Assembly (NCBI GenBank): GCA_905213895.1
Contig: CAJMKE010000013.1
Span: 1 to 64,000 of the forward strand
DNA length: 64,000 nt
DNA from: an uncultured Alistipes sp.
GTDB taxonomy: Bacteria; Bacteroidota; Bacteroidia; Bacteroidales; Rikenellaceae
Direction of reading: 5' to 3'
The translations under genes and the position numbers were made by a program. The notes under the pieces were generated by a model. That model searched no databases. It had not been told where the DNA came from and saw nothing but the letters and a program-made list of their open reading frames with translations. Within the stretch, counting starts at the first letter, position 1, and each line of letters begins with the position of its first letter. Shown here piece after piece: positions 27,890 to 37,243 of this stretch.

Positions 27890-29809
27890 ATGGAAAACTT
27901 TCGACAGTCTATCCGGACGGCGATGAATGCCGCAATAGCCCGCGTGCAGCCGTTCGTACTTATCGTCATGTGCGTCGGAATCCTGCTTGCATATCTGGTC
28001 GGAATGTACGTTACGGGTCCTATTCACTCCGCTTCGCGCTGGATGGGCGCGATGCTCGCCTGCACCTCGGTGGTCGTGGTGCTGCAACGCCCCGGTTACA
28101 AGGATTCGCTTTCGTACGGCTGGACACGCGTACTCGGCACGTTCATCGGCGCGCTGGTCGCTTATTTATATCTGGCGGTCTTTCCGTTCACCGTCGTCGG
28201 AATGCTTATGGCGGTGTTCGTCCTCGAAATGCTCTTCATGTTGCTCAACATCTACAACAACGGACACATAGCGACGGTAACGCTGCTTATCATCATGCTC
28301 GTGTCGCAGATGAACCCCAAAGTAGACCCCGCGATGAACTGCTTCCTCCGCTTCTTCGAATCGGCGGTCGGCGTGTGCGTCGGAATCGGAATACTGTGGG
28401 CGACCGAGCAGTGGAACAAACTGCGGACGAAGTTGCTGCACATGGGCGCGAACAAGGACGGAAAACCGCTCGACATGGCTACGATGCCGCTGCGGTGGGG
28501 GCATCTGCGCGTGCTTATCGTCGCTTCGTTCGGGCAGATGACGGGCGGTGCGCTGGCGACGCTGATAGGTATCGTGGTGCCGATGCTGCAAATCATAGGA
28601 CATCCCGAGTTGTCCACCTTCGCTCAGGGCGGTATCGCATGTACGAGCCTCGTCGGCATCATGGTCGGGTCGCTGATATTCGGCGGACTGAGCGACAGGA
28701 AAGGCTACCTGTTCTTTTTCCGGTTCTGTCCCGCATTGATTCTGGCGGCGTCGCTATTCGCCGTCTGGTCGGACAGCATCCACGGACTTGTCATCTCGCT
28801 GTTCTGCATGGGTCTCGGAATCGGCGGCGGATACAGCCTCGATTCCGACTATATCTCCGAAATCATGCCCGACCGCTGGAAACTGACCATGGTCGGCATC
28901 GCCAAATCTTTTTCGGCACTGGGCAACATCGTTGTCGCCGTTTCGTGCCTTTCGTTGCTGCGCCGCTGGCAAAGTCCCGAGATGTGGAACGGGCTGTTCC
29001 TGCTTATTTCGCTGCTGGCGATAGTCATGCTGCTTACCCGCGTAAGGTTTTTCCAAAGCCCGAGTTGGCTGCTCGCCCACGGGCAGAGGGCGGAAGCCGA
29101 ACACGCAATCAGATATTTCCTCGGTCCCGATGTCATGATAAGCGACTCGAAGGCGACCGAGAAGTCCGCAGCCGCGAAGTCGTCGTGGCTGGACATGTTC
29201 CGTAACGGCAACGGAAAGAAAGTGGTTTTCAGCGGTATTCCGTGGGCTTGCGAGGGCGTCGGGGTATACGGAATAGGCGTGTTCCTGCCGATGCTCGTCA
29301 TGGCTCTCGGCATCGAATCGTCGTCGGACAGCGGATTCGCGCATATAGTCGATTCGGTCGAGAAGACGGTATACATAAATTTGTTCGTGCTGCTCGGTTT
29401 CGCGCTCGGATTGCGCTATATGAACCGTTTCAGCCATGTCCGCATGCAGACGTGGGGCTTCATTCTGTGCGCCGCGGGACTTGCTCTGCTGCTGACGGCG
29501 TATGAACTGCACTGGAACGTCTGGGCGGCGATAGCGGGATTCATGATATTCGAACTGTTCCTCAATGCAGGACCGCATCTGATAACATTTATCCTTCCCG
29601 CGCAGATATATCCGGTGGAAGACCGCGGCGCGGGTGCGGGCATCGCCGCCGCGCTCGGCAAACTGGGCGGAATCATCGGCGTGCTGTTCATGCCGGTTCT
29701 GCTGAAAGCCGGCGGATTGACGCTTACGATGTCGGTAACCATCGGAATACTGCTTGTCGGTGCGCTCGTAACGGCTGTTCTCGGACGCAAGGTCGGCGGT
29801 GTGTCATAA
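27890..29809 (+). CDS. FUSC-like / MFS fusion membrane transporter
   Basis: This 639-residue protein has two parts. Residues about 18-185 hold five or six hydrophobic helices with the FUSC (aromatic acid/fusaric acid exporter) signature region RPGYKDSLSYGWTRVLGTF and GALVAYLYLAVFP. Residues about 205-635 form a major facilitator domain with GSLIFGGLSDRKGYLFFFR, the A-motif loop after helix 2, a long central loop with RVRFFQSPSWLLAHGQRAEA as in sugar-porter-like MFS proteins, and PVEDRGAGAGIAAALGKLG. The single frame is unbroken with no internal start preference. I do not know its cargo; both parent families include exporters of small molecules. Confidence 0.75.
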   Translation: MENFRQSIRTAMNAAIARVQPFVLIVMCVGILLAYLVGMYVTGPIHSASRWMGAMLACTSVVVVLQRPGYKDSLSYGWTRVLGTFIGALVAYLYLAVFPFTVVGMLMAVFVLEMLFMLLNIYNNGHIATVTLLIIMLVSQMNPKVDPAMNCFLRFFESAVGVCVGIGILWATEQWNKLRTKLLHMGANKDGKPLDMATMPLRWGHLRVLIVASFGQMTGGALATLIGIVVPMLQIIGHPELSTFAQGGIACTSLVGIMVGSLIFGGLSDRKGYLFFFRFCPALILAASLFAVWSDSIHGLVISLFCMGLGIGGGYSLDSDYISEIMPDRWKLTMVGIAKSFSALGNIVVAVSCLSLLRRWQSPEMWNGLFLLISLLAIVMLLTRVRFFQSPSWLLAHGQRAEAEHAIRYFLGPDVMISDSKATEKSAAAKSSWLDMFRNGNGKKVVFSGIPWACEGVGVYGIGVFLPMLVMALGIESSSDSGFAHIVDSVEKTVYINLFVLLGFALGLRYMNRFSHVRMQTWGFILCAAGLALLLTAYELHWNVWAAIAGFMIFELFLNAGPHLITFILPAQIYPVEDRGAGAGIAAALGKLGGIIGVLFMPVLLKAGGLTLTMSVTIGILLVGALVTAVLGRKVGGVS

Positions 29810-29970
29810 CGGGCAATCTGCTGCGTTGTTTTCGATATTTCGGCTCGGTCATTTACGACGAGTAAACTCCCTCGCCAAAAATCTCAACGCCTTGCATCTT
29901 ACCCGTTCTGACGCACCGCAACAACCGTATAACGGGTATTTGCTTCGTCAATATCATTGAGACCAAATAA

Positions 29971-30003
29971 AACGAGGCTGTGCAGTCGATGCACAGCCTC
30001 GTT
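29971..30003. terminator. Hairpin terminator between convergent transporter and urease operon
   Basis: A 13-base-pair perfect stem AACGAGGCTGTGC / GCACAGCCTCGTT with loop AGTCGAT. It follows the fusion transporter on the plus strand and the urea transporter on the minus strand. The spacer 29810-30020 holds nothing else I can recognise. Confidence 0.8.
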
Positions 30004-30020
30004 CGGTTTCGTTCCGACGG

Positions 30021-31052
30021 TTATTTCGACATCCGGCGGCTGAGATGCGTTTTGTTCTCGGCGTACCAGTTCGAGTGGTCGGGTTCCTTCTCGTAATCGA
30101 ACTTGATGAGCGGGAGCAGGAACATCCATGTGGCGACGCAGAACGGTGCAGTCAGCGTAGCGATGCCGAGCGGAGCCGTCATTACGTTCATTCCGGCTTG
30201 GACGAATACCGTAACGCAGATTCCGAGCAATGCCCATATCGCCGAGCGGAAAGACGGTTTGTAGAATACCGTTGCCAGCGCGATTGCCGTAAGAACGGGG
30301 CTGAATCCGTAAAGACCATGGGCGATGTCATAACCTGACGCTCCGAAGAGTATCGCGACGAGGAGCGCGAGAGCCGAGCCGAGTGCCGCCCAAAGTGCCG
30401 CCCAGCGGCTGCCGATAAACAGTCCGATAAGGAACAGAAGTCCCGTTACCCACGAATCTATCAGAAATACCTGCGCGATTCCTTTCAACCAATATATTAT
30501 CAGGGCGAGGAAGCGTATGCTCTCTCCCGAGACGAACGCTTCTGGTAGCGACGGGTCGGACATGTGCGTCGGCGGAATGCCGTGCATGGCTCGTGCCGCG
30601 AGCAGGAACAGCCATGTGCAGAATACGAACGGGAAGGTGAACGAATTGACTTTCCACGGCTTCATCACGTTGTTGAATCCCGTGCGCACCCATGTCGTGA
30701 GTGCGGCGCACAGAATCAGTGCCAGCCACATCCATACGGTGTTGCCCATGAATGTCGGGAATGCGCATCCGACGAGGATGCCGTTGAAGCCCCACAGTCC
30801 CTCTCGTCCGTCCTTTGCGGGCAGTCCGAGAGTATAGCCGGTAAGGGTCGATACGACCAGTCCGAGTACCGCTCCCCAGGCGACGATGCCCATGCCCTCG
30901 TGGTAGGCGCCGTAGAAGATTCCGATGATGAACAGAAGTCCCGTCCATGCGCTGTTCTGGAACATCACCTGCCCCGCGCCGCGAAACAGCGTTCCGATGA
31001 AACCTGACAGACCGTCGGTCTTGTCCGGTTGTGCGATTGAATTGTTTGCCAT
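30021..31052 (-). CDS. Urea transporter (UT family)
   Basis: A 343-residue membrane protein with the two-fold repeat of urea transporters: GYTLGLPAKDGREGLWGFNG with GILVGCAFPTFMG in the first half, and ASGYDIAHGLYGFSPVLTA in the second. About ten hydrophobic segments. It provides facilitated entry of urea through the inner membrane. It is the last gene of the urease operon, 28 bases after ureD, and ends before a strong terminator. It supplies the substrate for the enzyme encoded upstream. Confidence 0.9.
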   Translation of the reverse strand: MANNSIAQPDKTDGLSGFIGTLFRGAGQVMFQNSAWTGLLFIIGIFYGAYHEGMGIVAWGAVLGLVVSTLTGYTLGLPAKDGREGLWGFNGILVGCAFPTFMGNTVWMWLALILCAALTTWVRTGFNNVMKPWKVNSFTFPFVFCTWLFLLAARAMHGIPPTHMSDPSLPEAFVSGESIRFLALIIYWLKGIAQVFLIDSWVTGLLFLIGLFIGSRWAALWAALGSALALLVAILFGASGYDIAHGLYGFSPVLTAIALATVFYKPSFRSAIWALLGICVTVFVQAGMNVMTAPLGIATLTAPFCVATWMFLLPLIKFDYEKEPDHSNWYAENKTHLSRRMSK

Positions 31053-31080
31053 AAATTTTCTATTTTGAATTTCAGTGGTT

Positions 31081-31995
31081 TTATCGCCATGGGAACTCTC
31101 CGAAAACGGGTTTTCCCTTGACTGCGCGGCGCACCGTCGAGCAGAAGTCCCTGACGGCGCGTTTCACGGGGTCGGTCTCGTCGCCCAACACCTTGTACGA
31201 CAGTCCGCACCCTTCGGGCAGTCGGGTTATGCCGGCTGCGAGCCTCCTGCTTTCGTCGATGAAAGCCCGCGTCTGTTCGTAAATCGCGTCGGCGGTGTCG
31301 GGCGGCGTCAGTACGATGACATTGGCGAACACGTCGTAGCCGTCCATTACACCCAGTGTTTCGGGCGAACGGAGTTCGGGACGCACGATGAACTTTTCGC
31401 GGAACAGAGGCGTGCCGTCGGGTCGCTCCGCGCGGGTGCAGACCGACAGTATGTCGTAGGCGAACCGTTCGCCCTCGCCGAAATATTTGCGCCCGCTCAT
31501 GTATATTTCCGAGTAGAACAGCGTCGCCGTCGGAGCGATGCGTATCGTCGTGTCGGCGATGAACCGCGTGTGGCGGCACGGAATTATCTGTTCGGGAATG
31601 TATTCGAGGTACGCTCCCTCTTCGAGTTCGATTTTCTGCGTCAGACCCGAAAAGTTATAGCGCATCTCGGCGAGTTTTGTCGCCGCACCGGTCGATATGT
31701 GGGCGAATGCGTTGCGGCGCACGACGAAACTCTGCTCGTAGCGGTCGCCGTCCACATTCGGTCCTCCCGACGACAGGATGTAGACGCACGGCATTTCGGG
31801 AATCTCTTCGTCGAAGTAGAGTTCCTGCTGCACGATAAGCGGCGCGCGCCGCTCCCATTCGCGCATTATCGACCGCCCGTCGCCGTCGAGTTCGAATCCC
31901 AGATGCAGATAGCCCACCTTGCCGGCAGTCCCGACGGGCATCGCTTTCGGCTCGTCGAGATACGGGCGCATCTCTTTGACGTCGGTGAAGTTCAT
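31081..31995 (-). CDS. ureD: Urease accessory protein UreD
   Basis: A 304-residue protein ([20 protein letters not shown]) of the UreD/UreH family, the scaffold that docks onto apo-urease and binds UreF-UreG for nickel delivery. Family segments are [15 protein letters not shown] and [22 protein letters not shown]. Length is at the upper end of the family's usual 260-300. The ATG overlaps the ureG stop by four bases (31992-31995), showing translational coupling. In many bacteria ureD is first in the operon; here it is the last accessory gene. Confidence 0.9.
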   Translation of the reverse strand: MNFTDVKEMRPYLDEPKAMPVGTAGKVGYLHLGFELDGDGRSIMREWERRAPLIVQQELYFDEEIPEMPCVYILSSGGPNVDGDRYEQSFVVRRNAFAHISTGAATKLAEMRYNFSGLTQKIELEEGAYLEYIPEQIIPCRHTRFIADTTIRIAPTATLFYSEIYMSGRKYFGEGERFAYDILSVCTRAERPDGTPLFREKFIVRPELRSPETLGVMDGYDVFANVIVLTPPDTADAIYEQTRAFIDESRRLAAGITRLPEGCGLSYKVLGDETDPVKRAVRDFCSTVRRAVKGKPVFGEFPWR

Positions 31996-32654
31996 CGTGC
32001 GGCGGTCGTTGTTTCGGCGGTCTTTTCGTCGCGAAGTTCGATGTCGAAGAGAGCCATTTTACGTATCAGGTCTATCAGTTCCTCTATTCCCTCGCCCGTC
32101 ATGCAGTTGGTGAATACGAACGGTTTCCCCGGGCGCATGATTTCCGAGTCGCGCCGCATCACTTCGAGGTCGGCGTGGACGTATGGTGCGAGGTCGGTCT
32201 TGTTGATTACGAGAATGTCGGACTGCGAGATGCCCGGTCCGTCCTTGCGGGGGATTTTGTCGCCCGCCGCGACGTCGATTACGTAGATGAAGAAATCGAC
32301 CAGTGCGGGACTGAACGTCAGCGTCAGATTGTCGCCGCCCGACTCGATAAGCACCACGTCGCCGTCCGGAAAACGAGCCTCCATCTCCTCGACCGCGGCG
32401 ATGTTCATCGACGGGTCTTCGCGAACGGCGGTGTGGGGGCATGCGCCGGTCTCGACACCGATTATGCGCTCCTCGACGAGTATGCCTTTGAGCATCTTGC
32501 GGACGTGTTTCGCGTCCTCGGTCGTAACCACGTCGTTGGTGATTACCAATACTTTGTATCCCATGTCCAGAAGACGCGGCGTGATAGCCTCTATCAGTGC
32601 GGTCTTGCCCGAGCCGACAGGTCCTCCGATTCCTATTCTGCAAGTGTTGTTCAT
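31992..32654 (-). CDS. ureG: Urease accessory GTPase UreG
   Basis: A 220-residue SIMIBI-class GTPase that powers nickel insertion into urease. It has the P-loop [19 protein letters not shown], the [19 protein letters not shown] region with the conserved Cys-Pro-His that binds nickel, [13 protein letters not shown], and the base-recognition motif [14 protein letters not shown]. Length is typical (about 205-220). It sits between ureF and ureD in the operon. Confidence 0.96.
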   Translation of the reverse strand: MNNTCRIGIGGPVGSGKTALIEAITPRLLDMGYKVLVITNDVVTTEDAKHVRKMLKGILVEERIIGVETGACPHTAVREDPSMNIAAVEEMEARFPDGDVVLIESGGDNLTLTFSPALVDFFIYVIDVAAGDKIPRKDGPGISQSDILVINKTDLAPYVHADLEVMRRDSEIMRPGKPFVFTNCMTGEGIEELIDLIRKMALFDIELRDEKTAETTTAAR

Positions 32655-32668
32655 TGCTTGTTGTGATT

Positions 32669-33385
32669 TTAGTTCATGAATAGTCGTTTGTCTCCTTTTT
32701 CGTGCAGCGAGGCGAATATGTCCGCCTGCGGATTGAAAGCGTGTATGTCCTCGAAATCGGCATTGCGGATTTCGTCGTACAGCGCATCGATTTCATCGCT
32801 CATGCGGAACAGAATGCGTTGCGTGTCGTAGTGCGACACGCGGACGCAGCGGAGTGCCGCACCGAGAATCATGTTGAGTACTCCGTACTGGTGCGAGCAG
32901 AACAGTCCCTTTTCCGAAATCCCGCATGCGGCGAATACGATGCCCTGCGCCGCGGGATAGGTGCCGGCGGTGTTGCCGTCGGCGATGTAAGCCAGCCAGC
33001 GGTCGCGGATTTCGTCGTCGAATATGCGCTTCGACAGTTCCGCCAGTTTCTTGCCCATGCGGCATGTCATCAGACGTGCTTCGGCGTTCATCTTGCAGAT
33101 TATCGCCTGCCTGTCCGCTTCGAGAATGCCCAGAAAATCTCCTGCCGAGTAACTGCGGAAGGCTTGCACTGCCGCTATGCCGTCGGTGAACGCCGCCTGA
33201 CGCGCCATGGTGCGCGCGTAGGCTTCGAGCGTCGCGGCATCGCGCACCGAACCTGTTTCGGCTGCCGTTTCGAGACCGTTGGAAAACGAGAATGTCCCGA
33301 CGGGAAACGCCGAGTCGGTGAATTCGAGCAGACGCATGATTGTCGCCGCCCTGACGTCGTCTTCGTGGCGGGCTACTCTGTGCAT
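32669..33385 (-). CDS. ureF: Urease accessory protein UreF
   Basis: A 238-residue all-helical protein that bridges UreD and UreG. It shows [20 protein letters not shown], the family start, and [21 protein letters not shown] chose the ATG at 33385 ([10 protein letters not shown]), which overlaps the end of ureE by 13 bases; the internal ATG at RLLEF 16 codons later would also give a functional length. The much longer open frame running back through ureE is a shadow. Confidence 0.92.
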   Translation of the reverse strand: MHRVARHEDDVRAATIMRLLEFTDSAFPVGTFSFSNGLETAAETGSVRDAATLEAYARTMARQAAFTDGIAAVQAFRSYSAGDFLGILEADRQAIICKMNAEARLMTCRMGKKLAELSKRIFDDEIRDRWLAYIADGNTAGTYPAAQGIVFAACGISEKGLFCSHQYGVLNMILGAALRCVRVSHYDTQRILFRMSDEIDALYDEIRNADFEDIHAFNPQADIFASLHEKGDKRLFMN

Positions 33386-33963
33386 GCGTGTTCGTAATCT
33401 TCGTGGTGGTGATGATGGTGCGTGCTGCTGTCGGGACCCGTGCCGCCGAAAAGACGGCGGATTTCGTGCGGAGCGAGATAGGGGATTACCTCCGAACCCG
33501 ACTGGAAGGAGTATTCGACCCCTTCGAGATGATGGGTGCGCATGACGCTGTCCATGACCTTGCGGTCGACCGTCAGCGGAACGTATACCTTCGAGCCTTT
33601 GATTACGGCGGGCCAGTGCTGGTTGCCTATGGCGTGTCCGAGTTCGACGGCTACGCGCATGATGTTTTCGGAAGCATCGTTCTTCAACGCGCCGAGGTCG
33701 GCGACGAGAACGCTGTTGAGATTGATTCGCACCACGACCATTTTGCGGCTCTCGGGCAGATACTCGATTATGTCGCCGTCGAGCAGTTGGGTGTGGCGTT
33801 TCAGGGCGACGGCGTATTCGGTGTCGCGGTCGCTTTTGGCTACGAAACGGCTCTTCTGTGCCGTCCACTGGTCGAGGTCTACGTATTCGGTGTCGAATCC
33901 GTCGGCACTCACCGCCCACTCGGGAGAGTGGATGTTGCCTATGATTTCAGTATATATTTTCAT
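33373..33963 (-). CDS. ureE: Urease nickel metallochaperone UreE
   Basis: A 196-residue protein with an amino-terminal peptide-binding domain and a C-terminal metal domain (LGHAIGNQHWPAVIKGSKVY, with the conserved nickel-binding His). The tail ends in six consecutive histidines followed by an acidic [14 protein letters not shown] segment, a nickel-storage feature seen in Klebsiella UreE. It brings nickel to the UreDFG-urease complex. A family I period-9 array separates it from ureC. Confidence 0.93.
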   Translation of the reverse strand: MKIYTEIIGNIHSPEWAVSADGFDTEYVDLDQWTAQKSRFVAKSDRDTEYAVALKRHTQLLDGDIIEYLPESRKMVVVRINLNSVLVADLGALKNDASENIMRVAVELGHAIGNQHWPAVIKGSKVYVPLTVDRKVMDSVMRTHHLEGVEYSFQSGSEVIPYLAPHEIRRLFGGTGPDSSTHHHHHHEDYEHACTE

Positions 33964-33992
33964 CTGTTTATTCTCTGTTTTTATCGGTGTGC

Positions 33993-34046
33993 GATAACGA
34001 CTTTAAGGACTTTAAAGTCATTAGTGTCCTTAAAGTCGTTAGAAAG
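33993..34046. repeat. Period-9 array, family I (6 units), inside the urease operon
   Basis: GATAACGAC, TTTAAGGAC, TTTAAAGTC, ATTAGTGTC, CTTAAAGTC, GTTAGAAAG lie between the ureC stop (34059) and the ureE start (33963), so the array would be present in the urease messenger RNA. Confidence 0.9.
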
Positions 34047-34058
34047 GCTGTAAGTTCT

Positions 34059-35777
34059 CTATCCGAACCAGTAGAGTTGTCCGAGCGACACCTCTTTCGC
34101 CGGCTTGACGTATGCACGGACGCTGTTCACCAGAACCTCGAACGTTTCCGGATTGACGTCGATTTGCGGCGTCCCGCCGTTGAGTACCATGTCGTATTTG
34201 GTCAGTTGTCGCGTGCGGCGTACCGGCTTGACCATGCGGTCGAGGCACAGACGCTCCTTGATGCCGTTGCAGCATGCGGCGTTGGAAACGAACGAGATGC
34301 AGGATTCGGGCAGTGCCTGACCGAATCCGCCGAACATCGGACGATAGTAGCACGGCTGCGGGGTCGGCAGCGAAGCGTTCGGGTCGCCCATGTTGGACCA
34401 ACTGATTACACCTCCCTTGATGACCATCTTCGGTTTCGCGCCGAAGAACTGCGGCTCCCACAGCACGAGGTCGGCGATTTTGCCCTTTTCGACCGAACCG
34501 ATATAGTCCGATACGCCATAGGTGATAGCCGGATTTATGGTAACTTTCGCCAGATAGCGCAGTACGCGGAAGTTGTCGTTGCCGTCGGCATCCTCGGCGA
34601 GTTTGCCCACCGCATTTTTCATGAACGACGCCGTCTGGAAAGTCCGCATGAACGACTCTCCGATACGACCCATCGCCTGTGAGTCGGACGAAACCATCGA
34701 CAGCACTCCGAGGTCGTGCAGGACGCTCTCGGCAGCCTGCGTTTCGGGACGCACGCGGCTCTCGGCGAATGCGACGTCGGACGGAATCTGAGGGTTGAGG
34801 TTGTGGCATACGACAATCATGTCGAACAACTCCGCCTGCGAGTTGATGCCGAACGGCAGGGTAGGATTGGTGGACGATGGCAGCACGTAAGGCATCGACG
34901 CCACTTTCAGCAGGTCGGGCGCATGTCCGCCGCCCGCACCCTCGGTGTGGTAGGTGTGAATCGTGCGACCGTCCATGGCGGCGATGGTGTCTTCGACATA
35001 ACCGCCTTCGTTGAGGGTGTCGGTATGGATTGCGACCTGCACGTCGTAGCGGTCGGCGACTCCGAGTGCCGCACGTATCGCGGCAGGAGTGGAACCCCAG
35101 TCCTCATGTACCTTGAATCCGCAGGCTCCCGCCTCGATTTGCTCCGACAACGCCTGTTCGCCCGAGCAGTTTCCCTTGGCGAGCAGACCTACGTTGACGG
35201 GGATGCTCTCGAACGATTTAAGAATGCGTTCGATGTTCCAGCGACCCGACGTGATGGTCGTACCGTTGCTTCCGTCCGTCGGACCCACGCCGCCGCCGAA
35301 TACGGTGGTGATGCCGTTGCTCAATGCGGCGTATGCCTGCTGGGGTGCAATCATGTGGACGTGTCCGTCGATGCCGGCAGCCGTGAGGATGAGATGTTCG
35401 CCCGAAATGGCGTCGGTCGCCGCACCCGTGATGAGGTCGGGATGCACGCCGTTCATTATGTTGGGATTGCCCGCCTTGCCTATGCCGGCGATTTTGCCGT
35501 CCTTTATTCCGACATCCGCCTTGACGACGCCCAGTATCGGGTCGATTATCGTTACGTTGGTGATTACCAAATCGAGCGAACCCTCCTTGGAGGTCATCGT
35601 GTTTGCGAGACCCATACCGTCGCGTATGGTTTTGCCGCCTCCGTAAACCACTTCGTCGCCGTATTCGCGCAAATCCTTTTCGATTTCGACGTAAAGGTCG
35701 GTGTCGCCAAGACGGATTTTGTCGCCGACGGTAGGACCGAAAAGGTTGTTGTATTCCTGACGTGAAATTGTTGCCAT
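34059..35777 (-). CDS. ureC: Urease alpha subunit (catalytic)
   Basis: A 572-residue nickel enzyme that hydrolyses urea to ammonia and carbamate. Metal ligands and active-site segments are visible: GIDGHVHMIAPQQ, the carbamylated Lys in ACGFKVHEDWGSTPA, HTDTLNEGGYVEDT, HTEGAGGGHAPD, and the flap VCHNLNPQIPSDVAFAESRV with the catalytic His. Length (about 567-572) is normal. It is preceded by ureB with a five-base gap. Confidence 0.97.
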   Translation of the reverse strand: MATISRQEYNNLFGPTVGDKIRLGDTDLYVEIEKDLREYGDEVVYGGGKTIRDGMGLANTMTSKEGSLDLVITNVTIIDPILGVVKADVGIKDGKIAGIGKAGNPNIMNGVHPDLITGAATDAISGEHLILTAAGIDGHVHMIAPQQAYAALSNGITTVFGGGVGPTDGSNGTTITSGRWNIERILKSFESIPVNVGLLAKGNCSGEQALSEQIEAGACGFKVHEDWGSTPAAIRAALGVADRYDVQVAIHTDTLNEGGYVEDTIAAMDGRTIHTYHTEGAGGGHAPDLLKVASMPYVLPSSTNPTLPFGINSQAELFDMIVVCHNLNPQIPSDVAFAESRVRPETQAAESVLHDLGVLSMVSSDSQAMGRIGESFMRTFQTASFMKNAVGKLAEDADGNDNFRVLRYLAKVTINPAITYGVSDYIGSVEKGKIADLVLWEPQFFGAKPKMVIKGGVISWSNMGDPNASLPTPQPCYYRPMFGGFGQALPESCISFVSNAACCNGIKERLCLDRMVKPVRRTRQLTKYDMVLNGGTPQIDVNPETFEVLVNSVRAYVKPAKEVSLGQLYWFG

Positions 35778-35782
35778 ATATT

Positions 35783-36376
35783 CTATTTTTTATCGTTTTT
35801 ACTCTTTTGCGACGCGCCCTTGTCCGCCGCACCGTTCGCCGCATGGGCGGCGGAAGCGGATTTGACGGCAGGCTCGCCGATGTTCTTCTTTGCGTCCTCG
35901 CCGGCTATCATGAAGCCTGCGTGGCGTACCTTGCGCAATGCGCGCAGACGTGCGGGGAAATATGTAGGCGCATCCTCGTCGCCGGTGTATCCGTTTACGA
36001 GCCCGTTGAAGCCTATCACTCGCCGTTTGCCGGCGTATGCCACTACTTCGACCTCCTTCTGGTCGCCAGGTTCGAAACGTATCGCCGTCGTCGCCGGAAT
36101 GTTGAGGTGGCATCCGAATGCCGCGTCGCGGTCGAATTCGAGATAACGGTTCACCTCGAAGAAATGGAAATGGGAGCCGACCTGAATCGGACGGTCGCCG
36201 CGGTTGCGTACCGTCAGTTTCACGGTTTTGCGTCCGTTGTTGTACTCTATCGGCGTGCTGTCGAGGATTACGCCGCCGACTGCGACCGGCTTGGACGGCG
36301 CGAACCCCTTCTTGTTCGGATACAGGCTCTGCTGCGGTGCCTTTCTGGCATCGGTTGCGGAATTTGTCTTGTTCAT
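35783..36376 (-). CDS. ureB: Urease beta subunit with unusual extensions at both ends
   Basis: A 197-residue protein whose core (about residues 27-135, [17 protein letters not shown] to [14 protein letters not shown]) is the usual beta subunit of about 100-110 residues. The core has [17 protein letters not shown], the conserved surface contacting UreC. It carries about 26 extra amino-terminal residues and about 60 extra C-terminal ones, the latter Ala/Lys rich and low in complexity ([18 protein letters not shown]). The tails have no known function; they may affect the supramolecular assembly of urease. Confidence 0.93.
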   Translation of the reverse strand: MNKTNSATDARKAPQQSLYPNKKGFAPSKPVAVGGVILDSTPIEYNNGRKTVKLTVRNRGDRPIQVGSHFHFFEVNRYLEFDRDAAFGCHLNIPATTAIRFEPGDQKEVEVVAYAGKRRVIGFNGLVNGYTGDEDAPTYFPARLRALRKVRHAGFMIAGEDAKKNIGEPAVKSASAAHAANGAADKGASQKSKNDKK

Positions 36377-36397
36377 AACGGTGTGTCTTTTTTTGAA

Positions 36398-36700
36398 TTA
36401 CTTGATAGGATGATGGATGCTCACCAGTCGCGAGCCGTCGGTGAATACCGCTTCGACCTGCAACAGCGTTATCATGTCGGCAACGCCCTCCATGACATCT
36501 TTTTTGGTCAGCACGGACGCGGCGTCCTTCATGACCTCTTCCACGGTCTTGCCTTCGCGTGCGCCTTCGAGCGCGGTGGAGGTGATGTAGGCTACCGCCT
36601 CGGGATAATTGAGTTTAAGTCCTTTTTCCTTGCGGCGTTCGGCTATCATGCCGAGCGAAAGGAGCATCAGTTTGTCGATTTCTCTTGGTGTCAAATGCAT
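36398..36700 (-). CDS. ureA: Urease gamma subunit
   Basis: A 100-residue subunit starting [20 protein letters not shown], with the conserved [20 protein letters not shown] and the C-terminal [18 protein letters not shown] ending ([15 protein letters not shown]). First gene of the operon. I start at ATG 36700, the family's standard start; the frame is open for a further 51 codons upstream but that stretch is promoter sequence. Confidence 0.96.
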   Translation of the reverse strand: MHLTPREIDKLMLLSLGMIAERRKEKGLKLNYPEAVAYITSTALEGAREGKTVEEVMKDAASVLTKKDVMEGVADMITLLQVEAVFTDGSRLVSIHHPIK

Positions 36701-36747
36701 ATTCTGGAATGTTTTTATATTTTTGTTTACGCCATAAGTCAAATTAT

Positions 36748-36760
36748 ATGCCATTGGCAT
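36748..36760. promoter_or_regulatory. Possible operator between ureA and crcB
   Basis: ATGCCA-T-TGGCAT is a perfect 6-base inverted repeat around one base, placed 48 bases before ureA in the divergent ureA-crcB spacer. A TATTTTTG box at 36718-36725 reads toward crcB. No known regulator site is recognised. Confidence 0.35.
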
Positions 36761-36806
36761 CGAATTTGGGAAACGCAATGACGTATCAATTAAAAATATA
36801 TCGTTT

Positions 36807-37184
36807 ATGTTAAAAGCAATGATTATCGCCGGTCTCGGCGGATTCGTCGGCACGTGCCTGCGATTCCTGACCGGAAAACTCTGTCATCTGCTGTTCGTGT
36901 CGGCATTCCCGTGGGGAACTTTCGCCGTGAACATGATAGGCAGTTTCGTAATCGGCATCTTCTTCGGAATGGCGGAGAAAACGCAGATGATTTCGCCGCA
37001 GATGAATGTCTTCCTCATCACCGGTTTCTGCGGAGGATTCACGACCTTCTCGTCGCTCGCCGACGACATGTATCTGCTCCTGCAACAGAAACAGTGGCTC
37101 TACTTCGGGCTTTACGCCGGATTGAGTTTCGCTCTCGGTCTGCTGCTGGTGTGGCTCGGACGTTCGGTCGTGAAGGTTTCGTGA
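36807..37184 (+). CDS. crcB: Fluoride ion exporter CrcB (Fluc)
   Basis: A 125-residue four-helix membrane protein of the Fluc family that expels fluoride as a dual-topology dimer. Signature segments are [30 protein letters not shown] with the conserved Asn, and [16 protein letters not shown] with the phenylalanine/threonine track. The open frame starts at ATG 36807 with an AT-rich leader; I looked for a fluoride riboswitch in it and could not make out one. Confidence 0.95.
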   Translation: MLKAMIIAGLGGFVGTCLRFLTGKLCHLLFVSAFPWGTFAVNMIGSFVIGIFFGMAEKTQMISPQMNVFLITGFCGGFTTFSSLADDMYLLLQQKQWLYFGLYAGLSFALGLLLVWLGRSVVKVS

Positions 37185-37207
37185 TACGGACGGCGGTTTC
37201 GATTCGG

Positions 37208-37237
37208 AAATCGGGTATGCAGTCGCATACCCGATTT
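37208..37237. terminator. Bidirectional terminator between crcB and the reductase gene
   Basis: A perfect 13-base-pair stem AAATCGGGTATGC / GCATACCCGATTT with loop AGTC, flanked by T-runs on both strands. Confidence 0.85.
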
Positions 37238-37243
37238 TTCGTT

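Noticed and set aside
36700..36806. Fluoride riboswitch before crcB
   Set aside because: The expected conserved segments and pseudoknot could not be found in the short AT-rich leader.
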